From contig JAIBEZ010000020.1 of assembly GCA_019459485.1 (NCBI GenBank), forward strand, positions 1-42,456: a stretch of DNA of 42,456 nt, in the 5' to 3' direction. This DNA comes from Prolixibacteraceae bacterium. Its GTDB lineage: Bacteria > Bacteroidota > Bacteroidia > Bacteroidales > Prolixibacteraceae. Positions 7,599-16,240 of this stretch are shown piece after piece (the first letter of the stretch is position 1; each line of letters starts with the position of its first letter). A model generated the notes under the pieces. That model did no database searches. It was not told the origin of the DNA and saw only the letters and a program-made list of their open reading frames with translations. The translations under genes were made by a program, and so were the position numbers.

Positions 7599-9281
7599 CT
7601 ATTTTTGAATCACTAATTTCTGAATTGTTTCAGAGGTCATTAACTTCGATTTTACCAGGTATATTCCTGCAGGTTGACTTTCCAGATTGAAAACTTCGGA
7701 AGTTCCGGATATTTGCCTTGAAACGATCAGTTTTCCTGAAATATCTAAAATGTCAATACTGCTACCTGCTTCAGGCAATTCAGAAAAACGAACGGTTACC
7801 TTGCCAACGCCTGGATTTGGGAATACATCAATTCGAGCCAAATCATACCTGTTTTTTGAAACTGTTGTCAATGATTTCATTTTTATCAGAACGCTGCCAT
7901 TCATTTCATAAATCATATTGCCTTTAACTGTTTCTGACTGAACAACAAATTCATTTCCTGACAAATTATTCCATGCATAAAGTTGAATTAAATCACCATC
8001 TTTAAATCCAATCTGATTGTCAGCTGAGGACATGGCAATTATACTTGCACCTGTTGCTAAATGCTCTTCAGTAATTTTAAGTGCACCGACACAGATTTTT
8101 CCGTTAAATGCAGCCAATTCATCTCCAACCGAAAGACCGGCAGCTTTTAAATCAACAATATTGATATTCATTTGGTCGGTTCCGTTGCCTTCAACACTTG
8201 TCGGGTAGTATTCTGTATTCGAAATTTCTGACTGAATAATGGCTGATTTAAGATAATTTTCCTGAATAGTGAGGGTTGCATTGGCATTCATTTTAACTTT
8301 GTATGCCTTGCCCGGTAAAAAGTTTCCAATATTATTTTTCCATCCTCCAAATATCCCCCAGTCCTCAATTGAGTTTCCGGCTTCATCCTGAACTTTAACC
8401 AGTTTATTCTGATCAATTAAAGGCTGAATAACGCTCATTGCGCTTACAATATTTGAATTTGGAAATGAAATGATATTCCAACCGCTGAATAATGGAATAT
8501 CAAGAGGCAAAACGATTGGTCTGCCAATAAGTTGCAAAGTGCAATTATTTACAACTTTTATTTTATAGCCTTCGGTTTTTGCAATTGATCCTAAATTATT
8601 GACCCATCCGCCAAAAGCACCCCAGTTTTCATATGAATTTCCAGCTTCATCCTGAACCTTAACAAGGCTACCCATATCAAGCAATGATTTTGTCACGTCA
8701 CTAACATTTGCATTTTGAGGAATTACATTGGTCGAAATCATGTTGTAACCCTTAATAAGTTCGATGCTTTGTGTTGACTCCTGGTAAGATACGATCTCAA
8801 CAACTGACGTTGCCCCGGCAGCAAATTTTCCACTGGTCGTCCATGAAGTTAAATCATTCAGGTAGGTGACAGCTTTTGCCACCATCTCTTTTTGGTTCTT
8901 GTTGTCCCAAATTTTAAAAATTACCGTATCATTATCGGTAAAACCATTGTTTAAACCGTCATCCTGCGATGCCGGGATGTTTAAAAAAGTTGCATTATCT
9001 GTCGGATTAATGGCTTGTGTTAATTGCATAACACCAACACATTTTTCACCACTAAATACAGCTATTTCGTCATTGGCCGAAAGCGCCAAATCTTCCAGAA
9101 TAGCCGAAACAACCATAAAATTCATGTGATTTTGTCCATTCTCTCCTTGCCATACAGTAGTATAATGTGTCAAAGCCATTTCTTCTAGTTGAAAGTTGCC
9201 TGAATAACCCGTACATGCTAATAGAATCATAATAATTGATACCAACATACTTTTTCTAATTGTCTTGTAAAACTGTTTCAT
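7599..9281 (-). CDS. Secreted modular surface protein with type IX sorting domain
   Basis: 560 residues. A signal peptide lies near residues 10-27 (SMLVSIIMILLACTGYSG). Module A (about 35-165) has WQGENGQNHMN and NDEIAVFSG. Two B repeats (about 175-250 and 255-335) each contain LVKVQDEAGNS, a GGW-x-NN turn and a Gly-Tyr/Ala-Tyr-Lys strand. A second A-like module (about 365-470) carries DQMNINIVDLKAAGLSVGDE. The last ~80 residues (IDVFPNPGVGKVTVRF, SIDILDISGKLI, PAGIYLVKS) are a classic type IX (Por) C-terminal sorting domain. The protein is thus exported across the outer membrane and attached to the cell surface. The repeats suggest an adhesin or carbohydrate-associated role, but no known ligand-binding family is recognised. 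A terminator follows directly. Confidence 0.85.
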   Translation of the reverse strand: MKQFYKTIRKSMLVSIIMILLACTGYSGNFQLEEMALTHYTTVWQGENGQNHMNFMVVSAILEDLALSANDEIAVFSGEKCVGVMQLTQAINPTDNATFLNIPASQDDGLNNGFTDNDTVIFKIWDNKNQKEMVAKAVTYLNDLTSWTTSGKFAAGATSVVEIVSYQESTQSIELIKGYNMISTNVIPQNANVSDVTKSLLDMGSLVKVQDEAGNSYENWGAFGGWVNNLGSIAKTEGYKIKVVNNCTLQLIGRPIVLPLDIPLFSGWNIISFPNSNIVSAMSVIQPLIDQNKLVKVQDEAGNSIEDWGIFGGWKNNIGNFLPGKAYKVKMNANATLTIQENYLKSAIIQSEISNTEYYPTSVEGNGTDQMNINIVDLKAAGLSVGDELAAFNGKICVGALKITEEHLATGASIIAMSSADNQIGFKDGDLIQLYAWNNLSGNEFVVQSETVKGNMIYEMNGSVLIKMKSLTTVSKNRYDLARIDVFPNPGVGKVTVRFSELPEAGSSIDILDISGKLIVSRQISGTSEVFNLESQPAGIYLVKSKLMTSETIQKLVIQK

Positions 9282-9704
9282 CTCAATCGTTTTAAATAAT
9301 AATTACTGAATAAATCTCTCCCTTTTTCAAATCTTCCCCACTTATATTCATAAATTATTGATCCAAAAACCAATATTTAATTTATAAACTTTATGATTAT
9401 TTGTTTTATTTACATTCTAACAAAAAAAAAATCTCCCGCGCAGCATCAAATCCATCTCTTCAATTAATAACCTCAGATGATTATAAAAATCAACGTTCTA
9501 CAAATTTCAAATGCAATACCAAAGTTCTCGGTTACAACAAAATAGTCATTCGTAATGAATTCAAATTACTGAATAACTGTCACTTAAACAAGTTGCAAAA
9601 AGAATGCTTTTTAAGTAGTATTAAAGTTACGCCTGATAGCATACCAATACCAATACAAATTATCGCACAGTTGTGTGGCAGTGTTGGAGATTTAGAATTC
9701 CGAC
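9282..9704. other. AT-rich intergenic region
   Basis: About 420 bases between two minus-strand genes. One plus-strand frame runs through it into the nitroreductase gene (9401-9814) but lacks protein-like composition and overlaps a real gene antisense. I see no clear hairpin or exact -7 box. It should hold the promoter of the 560-residue protein gene. Confidence 0.4.
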
Positions 9705-10538
9705 TTACTGAAAATCTAGCTTGGGACTTTTACGTGAAGTTTCGTTTCGATATTTTACTTTGGGGTAACCAATCAGTAACGAAGCATAAACCTGATGATT
9801 TGCCGGAACATTGAACTGAGTATTCAATTTGCTTTTCTTTTCCATCGCTTTCACAATAAACCCATTGAAACAGGTCCCCAATCCCATCGTATTGGCATAA
9901 ATCGATGTATAGGTTGCCCAGATATTTGCATCAGCTTCTGCCATTCCGGTTTTCGAAACTTCGCCATGAAACAGCATAACTGCAGGTGCATGGTGACAAA
10001 TCTGAGAATCGTTGGTTTTGTTTAGTTCGGCAAACGAAGTTTTGTATCGTTTCAGCTTTTTTACATTCAGCGAAGGAACAAAAAGACTGATAAACAAACT
10101 TATAACCGGTGAGGTAATGAAAGAGAACATCCGAATCAGGGCTTCTGCTGTCAGATCATTCAGAAGTTTGACCTTTTCTTTTGAGTGGACAATGGTTATT
10201 TCGATTGGCCGGACATTGCTTGCCGACGGATAATGCTTCATGTTATCAACCAGTTGGAGCAAAACCTCTTCCGGAATTTCTTTGGGCTGATAACTTCTGC
10301 AGGTCCGTATTCCGGCAGTCAGATTACTGAAATCTTCCGGAGTAACCGAATGTTGCTGAAGTGGAAAAATTTCTCCGAAATCGGGTGATACCGCCATTTC
10401 AGGACAAATGGCCACGCAATGTCCGCAATGAATGCAGGCATCAGAGATTTCGCCGGTTTCGATGGTAATGGCATGGGCCGGACAATCCTTTTCACACTTT
10501 AAACAGCGGGTACATTTTTCGAGGTCGATAACAGGCAT
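9705..10538 (-). CDS. Nitroreductase family protein with N-terminal 2x[4Fe-4S] ferredoxin domain
   Basis: 277 residues from ATG 10538, which opens with the ferredoxin domain; an earlier ATG at 10562 adds eight residues. Residues 1-60 hold two cluster motifs, CTRCLKCEKDCP and CIHCGHCVAICP, each with four Cys. From about residue 75 a nitroreductase fold follows: TCRSYQPKEIPEEVL near the start, PSASNVRP (FMN-contacting region), and a C-terminal ANTMGLGTCFNG segment. Such fused proteins are FMN enzymes that take electrons from an internal ferredoxin to reduce nitro, quinone or similar substrates in the cytoplasm; the natural substrate is unknown. The gene is transcribed alone, downstream of the S24 regulator on the same strand (85 bases apart). 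Confidence 0.9.
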   Translation of the reverse strand: MPVIDLEKCTRCLKCEKDCPAHAITIETGEISDACIHCGHCVAICPEMAVSPDFGEIFPLQQHSVTPEDFSNLTAGIRTCRSYQPKEIPEEVLLQLVDNMKHYPSASNVRPIEITIVHSKEKVKLLNDLTAEALIRMFSFITSPVISLFISLFVPSLNVKKLKRYKTSFAELNKTNDSQICHHAPAVMLFHGEVSKTGMAEADANIWATYTSIYANTMGLGTCFNGFIVKAMEKKSKLNTQFNVPANHQVYASLLIGYPKVKYRNETSRKSPKLDFQ

Positions 10539-10623
10539 GATGATTGATTTTTGGAAGTTCAAAAGTATGGATTTTGCCGGGAATACAGTATTTTAAAATG
10601 AGCACCCTACTTTTTTGCTTTCC

Positions 10624-11427
10624 TTACTGACTTTCAAACTTCCGTTTCAACGCGCCAATTTCTTCAGTCAATATCTTCAATTGCATGGCCACCTGATTGT
10701 CAGTCAACGGTGTTTCTGCCACTTCCCTACTGATGTAGTGTACAAATTTCCAGACTTCCCGAATCTCGGTTGCCCCTAATTGATAAGGTTTGTAGGCCGG
10801 ATTGAGTGAAATCAGCTGCAAATGTCCGTGTTCTGCAAGTTCATTTTTCAGCTGTTTAAAAACCAGGCCTTCATTCAAGGTCAGAACTACATACAATTTG
10901 CCGGATTCTATTTCGTTCCAGTCTTGCACAAATTCTCCTGTAATCCACGCTCCGTCAGGAATTGGAAGCATCGAATCGCCACTGATCTGGAAAGTCCGGT
11001 ATTTTCGTTCCGGAGACAGAAACGGAAGCTGGAAAACAGGCAATTCAGAAATATATTCCGGATCGGAAAACCCGCAGGTATATCCAGCCTTTGCTTTTTC
11101 TGAAACCAGTTCGATGTTGTCTCGGTTCTGCCGGTCAACCGTCGTTGCCATTACCCGTAGGTTACTCCCTTTCAGAAAAACATCCTGCCCATGTTCAAGT
11201 TCGTAAAGCTGACTTTCCCGAAGCTTTGCCAGATCGACTCGCAACAAAGTGTCGATGGCAACATGAAAATAATCCGACAATAAAACCAGCGATTGAATGC
11301 TCGGTCCCGAAATACCATTTTCGTAATTATTCAGGGTTGACCGATTAATTCCCAAAGCGATAGAAAGCTGATCCTGTGTCAGTTTCTTACGGCCTCTCAA
11401 AAATTTAATGTTAGAATCGAAGTGCAT
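10624..11427 (-). CDS. HTH-S24 (LexA/CI-like) transcriptional regulator
   Basis: 267 residues. Residues 1-62 form an XRE helix-turn-helix (KKLTQDQLSIALGINRSTLN, NYENGISGPS). Residues ~112-240 are a peptidase S24 domain: A114-G115 at the position of the LexA-type cleavage bond, the catalytic Ser in ISGDSMLP (S152), and Lys in GLVFKQL (K191). The ~28-residue C-terminal tail is helical. The protein is likely a repressor that inactivates itself by cleavage on a signal such as DNA damage, although many non-phage S24 regulators in Bacteroidota do not self-cleave. It is divergent from the GH26 mannanase gene. Two inverted AT-rich copies in the shared upstream region are candidate operators. Confidence 0.9.
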   Translation of the reverse strand: MHFDSNIKFLRGRKKLTQDQLSIALGINRSTLNNYENGISGPSIQSLVLLSDYFHVAIDTLLRVDLAKLRESQLYELEHGQDVFLKGSNLRVMATTVDRQNRDNIELVSEKAKAGYTCGFSDPEYISELPVFQLPFLSPERKYRTFQISGDSMLPIPDGAWITGEFVQDWNEIESGKLYVVLTLNEGLVFKQLKNELAEHGHLQLISLNPAYKPYQLGATEIREVWKFVHYISREVAETPLTDNQVAMQLKILTEEIGALKRKFESQ

Positions 11428-11438
11428 TCGTGGAAGTT

Positions 11439-11542
11439 TAAATTACTATCAATTAAAGTACAATCATCAGAAATGATTAACAAGCAATCAAAAATATGGA
11501 TTTAGTTCTGAATAACAAAAATTTAATTGATAAAATAATTTA
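11439..11542. promoter_or_regulatory. Candidate operator pair between S24 regulator and GH26 genes
   Basis: Tatcaattaaa at 11447-11457 recurs inverted as tttaattgata at 11522-11532 (11 of 11). The similarity extends outward: the first copy is taaatta-ct-atcaattaaa and the second, read on the minus strand, is taaatta-tttt-atcaattaaa. The two sites face each other in the divergent intergenic region, 12 bases from the regulator start and 29 bases from the mannanase start. This is the layout of a looping or dual-site repressor operator. Binding is inference. Confidence 0.5.
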
Positions 11543-11570
11543 CTTTTATAAGTTCTAAACGCTTACAACT

Positions 11571-12692
11571 ATGAACCGATTGTTTATTTTACTCTTTCCA
11601 GCTCTTTTGGGTTTCGTTTCAGTTTATTCTCAAAAAGTGAATCCTGTTGATACCAAAGCAACAAAAGAAACACGTGCACTGTTCCGGAATATGAAAAAGC
11701 TTTCAAAAATCCATACGCTTTTCGGGCATCAACATGCCACCGAATACGGTCATGGTTGGTCGAATGAAGAAAACCGGTCGGATGTAAAATCTGTTTGCGG
11801 ATCTCATCCCGCAGTCATCGGCGTTGATCTTAGCGGAATTTCAGGTAGAAATCCACAGGCAATAGAACAAACCAAAGCCAGTCTTCGCAAAAATGTAGTT
11901 GACACTTACAATCGTGGCGGTGTAACTACCGTTGCCTGGCATTTTTTGAATCCGGTTTCAGGAGGAGGTTTCTACTGGAAAGATTCAGTTTCGCTTCCTG
12001 CTGTGAAATACATCATTCCGGGTGGCGAAGCCCACGGGAAATACAAATTAATTCTAAATGACGTTGGCGATTGGGCTAAAAGTCTGAAAGGCAATGATGG
12101 CAATCTTGTTCCTGTTATTTTCAGGCCTTTCCACGAATTCGACGGTGGCTGGTTCTGGTGGGGAAAACCTCATTGTACGCGCGAAGAGTTTATTTCACTC
12201 TGGAAATTTACTGCTTCATACCTTCGCGATAGTCTTGAGGTTCACAATTTTCTATATGCTTTTTCGCCCGACAACCAGTTTAATTCTGAAGCTGAGTTTT
12301 TGGAAAGGTATCCCGGCGACGAATGGGTTGATATGGTTGGGATGGACAATTACGGCGACATGGGGCGCGACCGGTATGACCTTGCAACTGCTTCAAGGAA
12401 ATTGAAAATCATATCGGATTATGCTATCAAAAAGGGAAAACTGGCTGCTTTTACAGAAACCGGACTGGAGTCGATTCCAAATGAAACATGGTGGACGGAA
12501 ACATTGTTGAAAGTGATGAAGACAGACCGGATGCAGCTTTCGTATGTATTGGTTTGGCGAAACGACACCCGAAGCCCAACCCATTATTATGCACCTTACC
12601 CCGGACAGGTGAGTGTTCCTGATTTTATGAAATTTTACGATGATCCATATACCCTTTTCGAGAATGATTTAAGGCGCATTTACAAAAAATAA
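11571..12692 (+). CDS. Secreted GH26 endo-beta-mannanase
   Basis: 373 residues with a signal peptide (residues 1-20, ending VYSQ). The body is a single GH26 (beta/alpha)8 domain. Substrate-cleft motifs are visible: FGHQHATEYGHGW (50-63), VAWHFLNPVSGG (121-132), and RPFHEFDGGWFWWG (185-198), whose E189 is the acid/base. AAFTETGLE (292-300) carries the nucleophile E296. Both catalytic glutamates are present, so it should be active on beta-1,4-mannan or galactomannan, in the periplasm or outside. Length is that of a single-domain family member, with no sorting domain or binding module. It is not in a visible polysaccharide utilisation locus: no SusC/SusD pair is nearby. It is divergent from the S24 regulator. 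Confidence 0.92.
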   Translation: MNRLFILLFPALLGFVSVYSQKVNPVDTKATKETRALFRNMKKLSKIHTLFGHQHATEYGHGWSNEENRSDVKSVCGSHPAVIGVDLSGISGRNPQAIEQTKASLRKNVVDTYNRGGVTTVAWHFLNPVSGGGFYWKDSVSLPAVKYIIPGGEAHGKYKLILNDVGDWAKSLKGNDGNLVPVIFRPFHEFDGGWFWWGKPHCTREEFISLWKFTASYLRDSLEVHNFLYAFSPDNQFNSEAEFLERYPGDEWVDMVGMDNYGDMGRDRYDLATASRKLKIISDYAIKKGKLAAFTETGLESIPNETWWTETLLKVMKTDRMQLSYVLVWRNDTRSPTHYYAPYPGQVSVPDFMKFYDDPYTLFENDLRRIYKK

Positions 12693-12876
12693 AGAGTAAG
12701 ACGGCGAAAATTTCCTGAATTTTTTTCCGAAGAGAACATGCTTTTTTGATTGTGTCCTCATTTTTTCAATCTTTTATCCTTAATTTGTAGAAAAAAAACG
12801 ATAATCTCTTTTTATAACCGGCATTCATTTATCTTGCCTGATTAATCAATGATTTTATCGTATATTAATCCGATTT

Positions 12877-13383
12877 ATGGCGAATGTGGCAAATTATCTG
12901 AGAACTATAATCATTCAGACCGTTGATTATTTCTATGCCCCTTTTAAAAAGTATGTTCCTTTGGAAACATTCCGGTACGCGGCAACCGGAGGTTTTAATA
13001 CTGTGCTCGATATTTCGCTATACTTTATTTTTTATAATTTCATTCTCGACAAGCAAGTCATTGATTTGCATATTGTTTCAATCAGTCCGCATATAGCAGC
13101 GTTTTTGATTGTATTTCCGATTACATTTTTTACCGGGTTTCTACTTGCGCGCTATATCACTTTCACCAGCTCCGAAATTCGTGGACGCATACAATTGATC
13201 CGTTACATGATATCGGTTTCAGGCTCAATTTTCCTGAACTATGTTTTCCTCAAATTTCTGGTCGAGTTCGGAGGTTTATGGCCAACGCTTTCCAAAATTA
13301 TTACTACCGTTATAGTGGTAATTTACAGTTATTTTGTTCAGAAATTCTATACTTTTAAAACTGCCCGTCTGGTTTCCCTCTAA
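12877..13383 (+). CDS. GtrA family membrane protein
   Basis: 168 residues with four transmembrane helices after an N-terminal ~35-residue cytoplasmic part. FRYAATGGFNTVLD (residues ~33-46) is the typical GtrA opening, and QLIRYMISVSGSIFLNYVFL and SYFVQKFYTFK are typical of its third and last helices. GtrA-like proteins are thought to flip or position lipid-linked sugars for cell-envelope glycosylation. No glycosyltransferase partner is adjacent, so the exact role is open. Confidence 0.88.
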   Translation: MANVANYLRTIIIQTVDYFYAPFKKYVPLETFRYAATGGFNTVLDISLYFIFYNFILDKQVIDLHIVSISPHIAAFLIVFPITFFTGFLLARYITFTSSEIRGRIQLIRYMISVSGSIFLNYVFLKFLVEFGGLWPTLSKIITTVIVVIYSYFVQKFYTFKTARLVSL

Positions 13384-13482
13384 CTTTGACATCTCGCGCT
13401 ATTAATTCTTTGCCCAACATTTCCGGGATAATTTAATCTGAAAATTTGTTCCTTAATTCTATTTTGCCTTATCTTAGCCGCC

Positions 13483-13690
13483 GAATTGGTGATACTCTTA
13501 AACAAGTATCAAGAGGGAATCCGGTTAAAATCCGGAGCTGTACCCGCAGCTGTAAACTCTGTTGAATTTTTGCAACTCACGCCACTGTTTTCCCGAGTAC
13601 TCGGGAGATGGGAAGGCCGCAAAAATAGAGTGAGCCAGAAGACCTGCCATTTCGTGATACAATATTCAAAGCTTTCGGGAGAAAAAGCTT
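13483..13690 (+). promoter_or_regulatory. Cobalamin (B12) riboswitch with downstream hairpin
   Basis: The conserved landmarks of the cobalamin aptamer occur in order: gggaatccggtt and aaaatccgg from about 13515; gctgtacccgcagctgtaa at 13537-13555, which contains the B12-box region; gccactg at 13581-13587; gggaaggccgc at 13610-13620; and gtgagccagaagacctgcc at 13630-13648. A small hairpin (aagctt at 13669-13674 and 13685-13690) follows and may belong to the expression platform. With adenosylcobalamin bound, such elements in Bacteroidota usually block translation or stop transcription of the next gene. The controlled gene is the DUF4465 surface protein starting at 13775. Confidence 0.92.
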
Positions 13691-13774
13691 GGAGTAACCC
13701 AAAAAGATATTCAAGGTTATTTCAGCAGTTTTGCGTATTGTAATTATTTTGAAACCATTCAAAATTATTACATA

Positions 13775-15391
13775 ATGAAACACATCTACATGATGGCAAT
13801 TATTGCCTCTTCTTTAGTATTAAATTCTGTGGCACAAACAGTTGCCAAATTCGACGAATTATTTCTTTCTCCGGAAAGTTTCTGGAACGGATCGGATCAA
13901 TCCGGAAGTTTTAAAAGTGGAGGAATCGCTTTCCACAACTCGTACAACAGCGATTGGCAATACTGGAGCGGCTTCTCGTACTCGAACATGACAGATAATA
14001 CTACTGAAGGTTATGGAAATCAGTACAGCGCAATTTCCGGACGCGGCTACGCAGGAAGCGCAAATTACGCAACCTGCTACCCTTCCCCATCGGCTGAAGC
14101 ATCGTTTAGTGCGGCTACCAAAGTCAGCGGATTATATATTACAAATTCAACTTATGCTTATTTTTCGATGAAAAATGGCGACCAGTTTTCCAAGAAATTC
14201 GGCGGTGAAAACGGCAGCGATCCTGACTTTTTTAAACTGATGATTGAAGCATTGAATGATGCCGGAAAATCAGTTGATACTGTCTATTTCTATCTGGCCG
14301 ATTTTCGTTTTACGGATAATTCCAAAGACTATATCCTGAACAAATGGACTTGGGTTGATTTAAGCGAGCTGAAAGAGGCCAATAAACTTAGATTTAGCCT
14401 GAGTTCGAGCGATAACAGTTACGGATCTATGAATACTCCCGGCTATTTCTGCATCGACGACTTAAATGGAGAAAAACCATACGATTATCAACCGGTGACT
14501 TATGCAGGCTTCGAAAATTTGGATCTTGGAACTCAAGGCTATTTAAACGGAAGCGACCTGAGAGGCAGTATTACCAGCGGAAACTTCAGGTTTATGAATG
14601 ATTACAATGAGGAATGGGGAAGCTGGTCAGGTTTCGCTGCATCAAACCAAACCGATATGGAAACTCCGGGCTGGGCAAATCAGTACAGCGCAATTACCGG
14701 ACAAGGTGTAGCCGGAACTCCAACTTATGCTGTTGTATATCCTACCCCTGTTTCAACCATATTATTCAAAGATACCATCGTTTCAGGATTGTATGTTACA
14801 AACGGCACCTATGCCTATCAATCGATGAAAAACGGCGATGATTTCTCGAAAAAATTCGGTGGTGAAGACGGAAACGACGAAGATTACTTGATCTTAACCA
14901 TTGAAGGTTTCAATTCTGAAAATCAATCTTCAGGAAAAGTAGAATTCTTTCTGGCCGATTTCATGTATAGCATCAATTCCAATGATTACATTCTGGACAC
15001 CTGGAAATGGGTGAACCTTTCGAAGCTTGGTCGGATTTCGAAACTTGAATTTTCGTTGCGATCGTCGGATAATGGAAATTGGGGAATGAACACTCCGGGG
15101 TATTTCTGTATCGACAACCTGAACCACGAAGTTTTGACTTCATCTCCCGATATTCAGCAAATGCAGGCTTCTATTTTTCCAAATCCATTCAGCGACCGGA
15201 TTACCATTTCAGGAATAAAATCAAAAGCAAAGGTTGTTATTTCTGATGTTTCAGGAAGAATTGCAGCTGAATATGTGAATGTTTCAAATAACCAGATGAT
15301 TAACGGACTTGATAATTTGAAATCAGGTGTTTATTTTCTGGAAATAACAGAAAGAAAAAATCGGTTTACTACGAAGTTGCTGAAGAAATAA
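13775..15391 (+). CDS. Tandem DUF4465 surface protein with type IX sorting domain
   Basis: 538 residues with a signal peptide (KHIYMMAIIASSLVLNSVAQ). Two DUF4465 copies of about 215 residues follow each other. Each contains WNGSD or LNGSD, W-S-G-F, GYGNQYSAI or GWANQYSAI, FSKKFGGE, FLADF or YLADF, WKWVNL or WTWVDL, and NTPGYFCID. The last ~75 residues (QASIFPNPFSDRITIS, then VVISDVSGRI, KSGVYFLEI) form a type IX sorting domain, so the protein is displayed on the outer surface. It is the only gene directly behind the cobalamin riboswitch, so it should be expressed when B12 is scarce. DUF4465 proteins recur in Bacteroidota B12 uptake loci. A surface cobamide-capture role comparable to the reported BtuH proteins of Bacteroides is inference. 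No BtuB receptor is adjacent. Confidence 0.88.
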   Translation: MKHIYMMAIIASSLVLNSVAQTVAKFDELFLSPESFWNGSDQSGSFKSGGIAFHNSYNSDWQYWSGFSYSNMTDNTTEGYGNQYSAISGRGYAGSANYATCYPSPSAEASFSAATKVSGLYITNSTYAYFSMKNGDQFSKKFGGENGSDPDFFKLMIEALNDAGKSVDTVYFYLADFRFTDNSKDYILNKWTWVDLSELKEANKLRFSLSSSDNSYGSMNTPGYFCIDDLNGEKPYDYQPVTYAGFENLDLGTQGYLNGSDLRGSITSGNFRFMNDYNEEWGSWSGFAASNQTDMETPGWANQYSAITGQGVAGTPTYAVVYPTPVSTILFKDTIVSGLYVTNGTYAYQSMKNGDDFSKKFGGEDGNDEDYLILTIEGFNSENQSSGKVEFFLADFMYSINSNDYILDTWKWVNLSKLGRISKLEFSLRSSDNGNWGMNTPGYFCIDNLNHEVLTSSPDIQQMQASIFPNPFSDRITISGIKSKAKVVISDVSGRIAAEYVNVSNNQMINGLDNLKSGVYFLEITERKNRFTTKLLKK

Positions 15392-15550
15392 TAAAAAACC
15401 TTTTAATAATTAGGAATCATTAATAAACCAAAGCCAGTTTCTGATGTTATCCTTAACAATCAGAAATGAATAAGCTGATACTTTTTATATTACCAGCGAA
15501 TTTTATTTCTTTGTACCATTATTTAAAATTTAAAACAAAAACAGAAAGCT

Positions 15551-16150
15551 ATGAAAATAGGTAAGAACAAAATGGTTTCACTGACATACGATCTTCATTA
15601 CGATGATTTTAAAGGGGATATGATTGAGCAGGCGACCAGCGATAAACCATTGAGTTTTGTATTTGGTGCAGGTTTGATGCTCCCAAAATTCGAATCATTG
15701 TTGGAAGGTTACGAAGCAGGCAACCCTTTCGAGATTAGTTTGGCAGATGTTGATGCATACGGTGAATTGGACGAAAATGCAATTGTTGATCTTCCTAAAC
15801 ACCTTTTTATTATTGATGGAGAATTTGATAATGAAGTAGTTGCAGTAGGCAGCACTGTTCCAATGATGAGTACGAGCGGACAACGCCTGAATGGTCTGGT
15901 AATGGAAATCACTGATGACATTGTAAAAATGGACTTTAATCATCCATTGGCCGGAGAGAATTTATTCTTTAAAGGTGAAATCCTTGAAGTGAGAGAAGCA
16001 ACCGATGAAGAAATTGCTGCTACTTTAGGTGGTGGTGGTGGATGTGGTTGCGGAAGCGGCGGATGTGGTGATGGTGGTTGCGGCGACGAAGAATGTGCGG
16101 ATGGCAGTTGCGGAACCGAAAGCAAAGGCGGTTGCGGATGCGGTTGCTAA
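15551..16150 (+). CDS. slyD: SlyD-like FKBP peptidyl-prolyl isomerase with Cys/Gly-rich tail
   Basis: 199 residues, cytoplasmic. Residues 1-140 have SlyD architecture: the FKBP half with LSFVFGAGLMLPKFESLLEG, the IF (insert-in-flap) chaperone domain around residues 70-120 (DAYGELDENAIVDLPKHLF), and the closing FNHPLAGENLFFKGEILEV. The last ~40 residues are almost pure Gly/Cys with nine Cys, arranged as CGCG, GGCG and GGCGCGC. In E. coli SlyD the comparable tail is His-rich and delivers nickel; here His is absent, so the tail should favour soft metals such as Zn, Cu or Cd. A -7-like TTTCTTTG at 15507-15514 (one mismatch to TANNTTTG) precedes the gene. A terminator follows. Confidence 0.9.
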   Translation: MKIGKNKMVSLTYDLHYDDFKGDMIEQATSDKPLSFVFGAGLMLPKFESLLEGYEAGNPFEISLADVDAYGELDENAIVDLPKHLFIIDGEFDNEVVAVGSTVPMMSTSGQRLNGLVMEITDDIVKMDFNHPLAGENLFFKGEILEVREATDEEIAATLGGGGGCGCGSGGCGDGGCGDEECADGSCGTESKGGCGCGC

Positions 16151-16171
16151 TCAGTGCAATCAGATAATTTT

Positions 16172-16213
16172 AAAATGTTGTTTCAGAACTTCGTGTTTTG
16201 AAACAACATTTTT
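16172..16213 (+). terminator. Intrinsic terminator after slyD
   Basis: A perfect 14-bp stem (aaaatgttgtttca at 16172-16185 with its complement at 16199-16212) has a 13-nt loop and a short T tail that overlaps the stem end. It lies 22 bases after the slyD stop and before aroC, so the two genes are separate units. Confidence 0.85.
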
Positions 16214-16240
16214 AGTTTTTACGAATCTCATTTTGACACG

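Noticed and set aside
9401-9814. 137-codon plus-strand frame
   Set aside because: Its second part lies antisense to the nitroreductase gene and its first part is AT-rich with no protein-like pattern or start context.
10802-11206. 134-codon plus-strand frame
   Set aside because: Antisense shadow of the S24 regulator gene, which has clear catalytic motifs.
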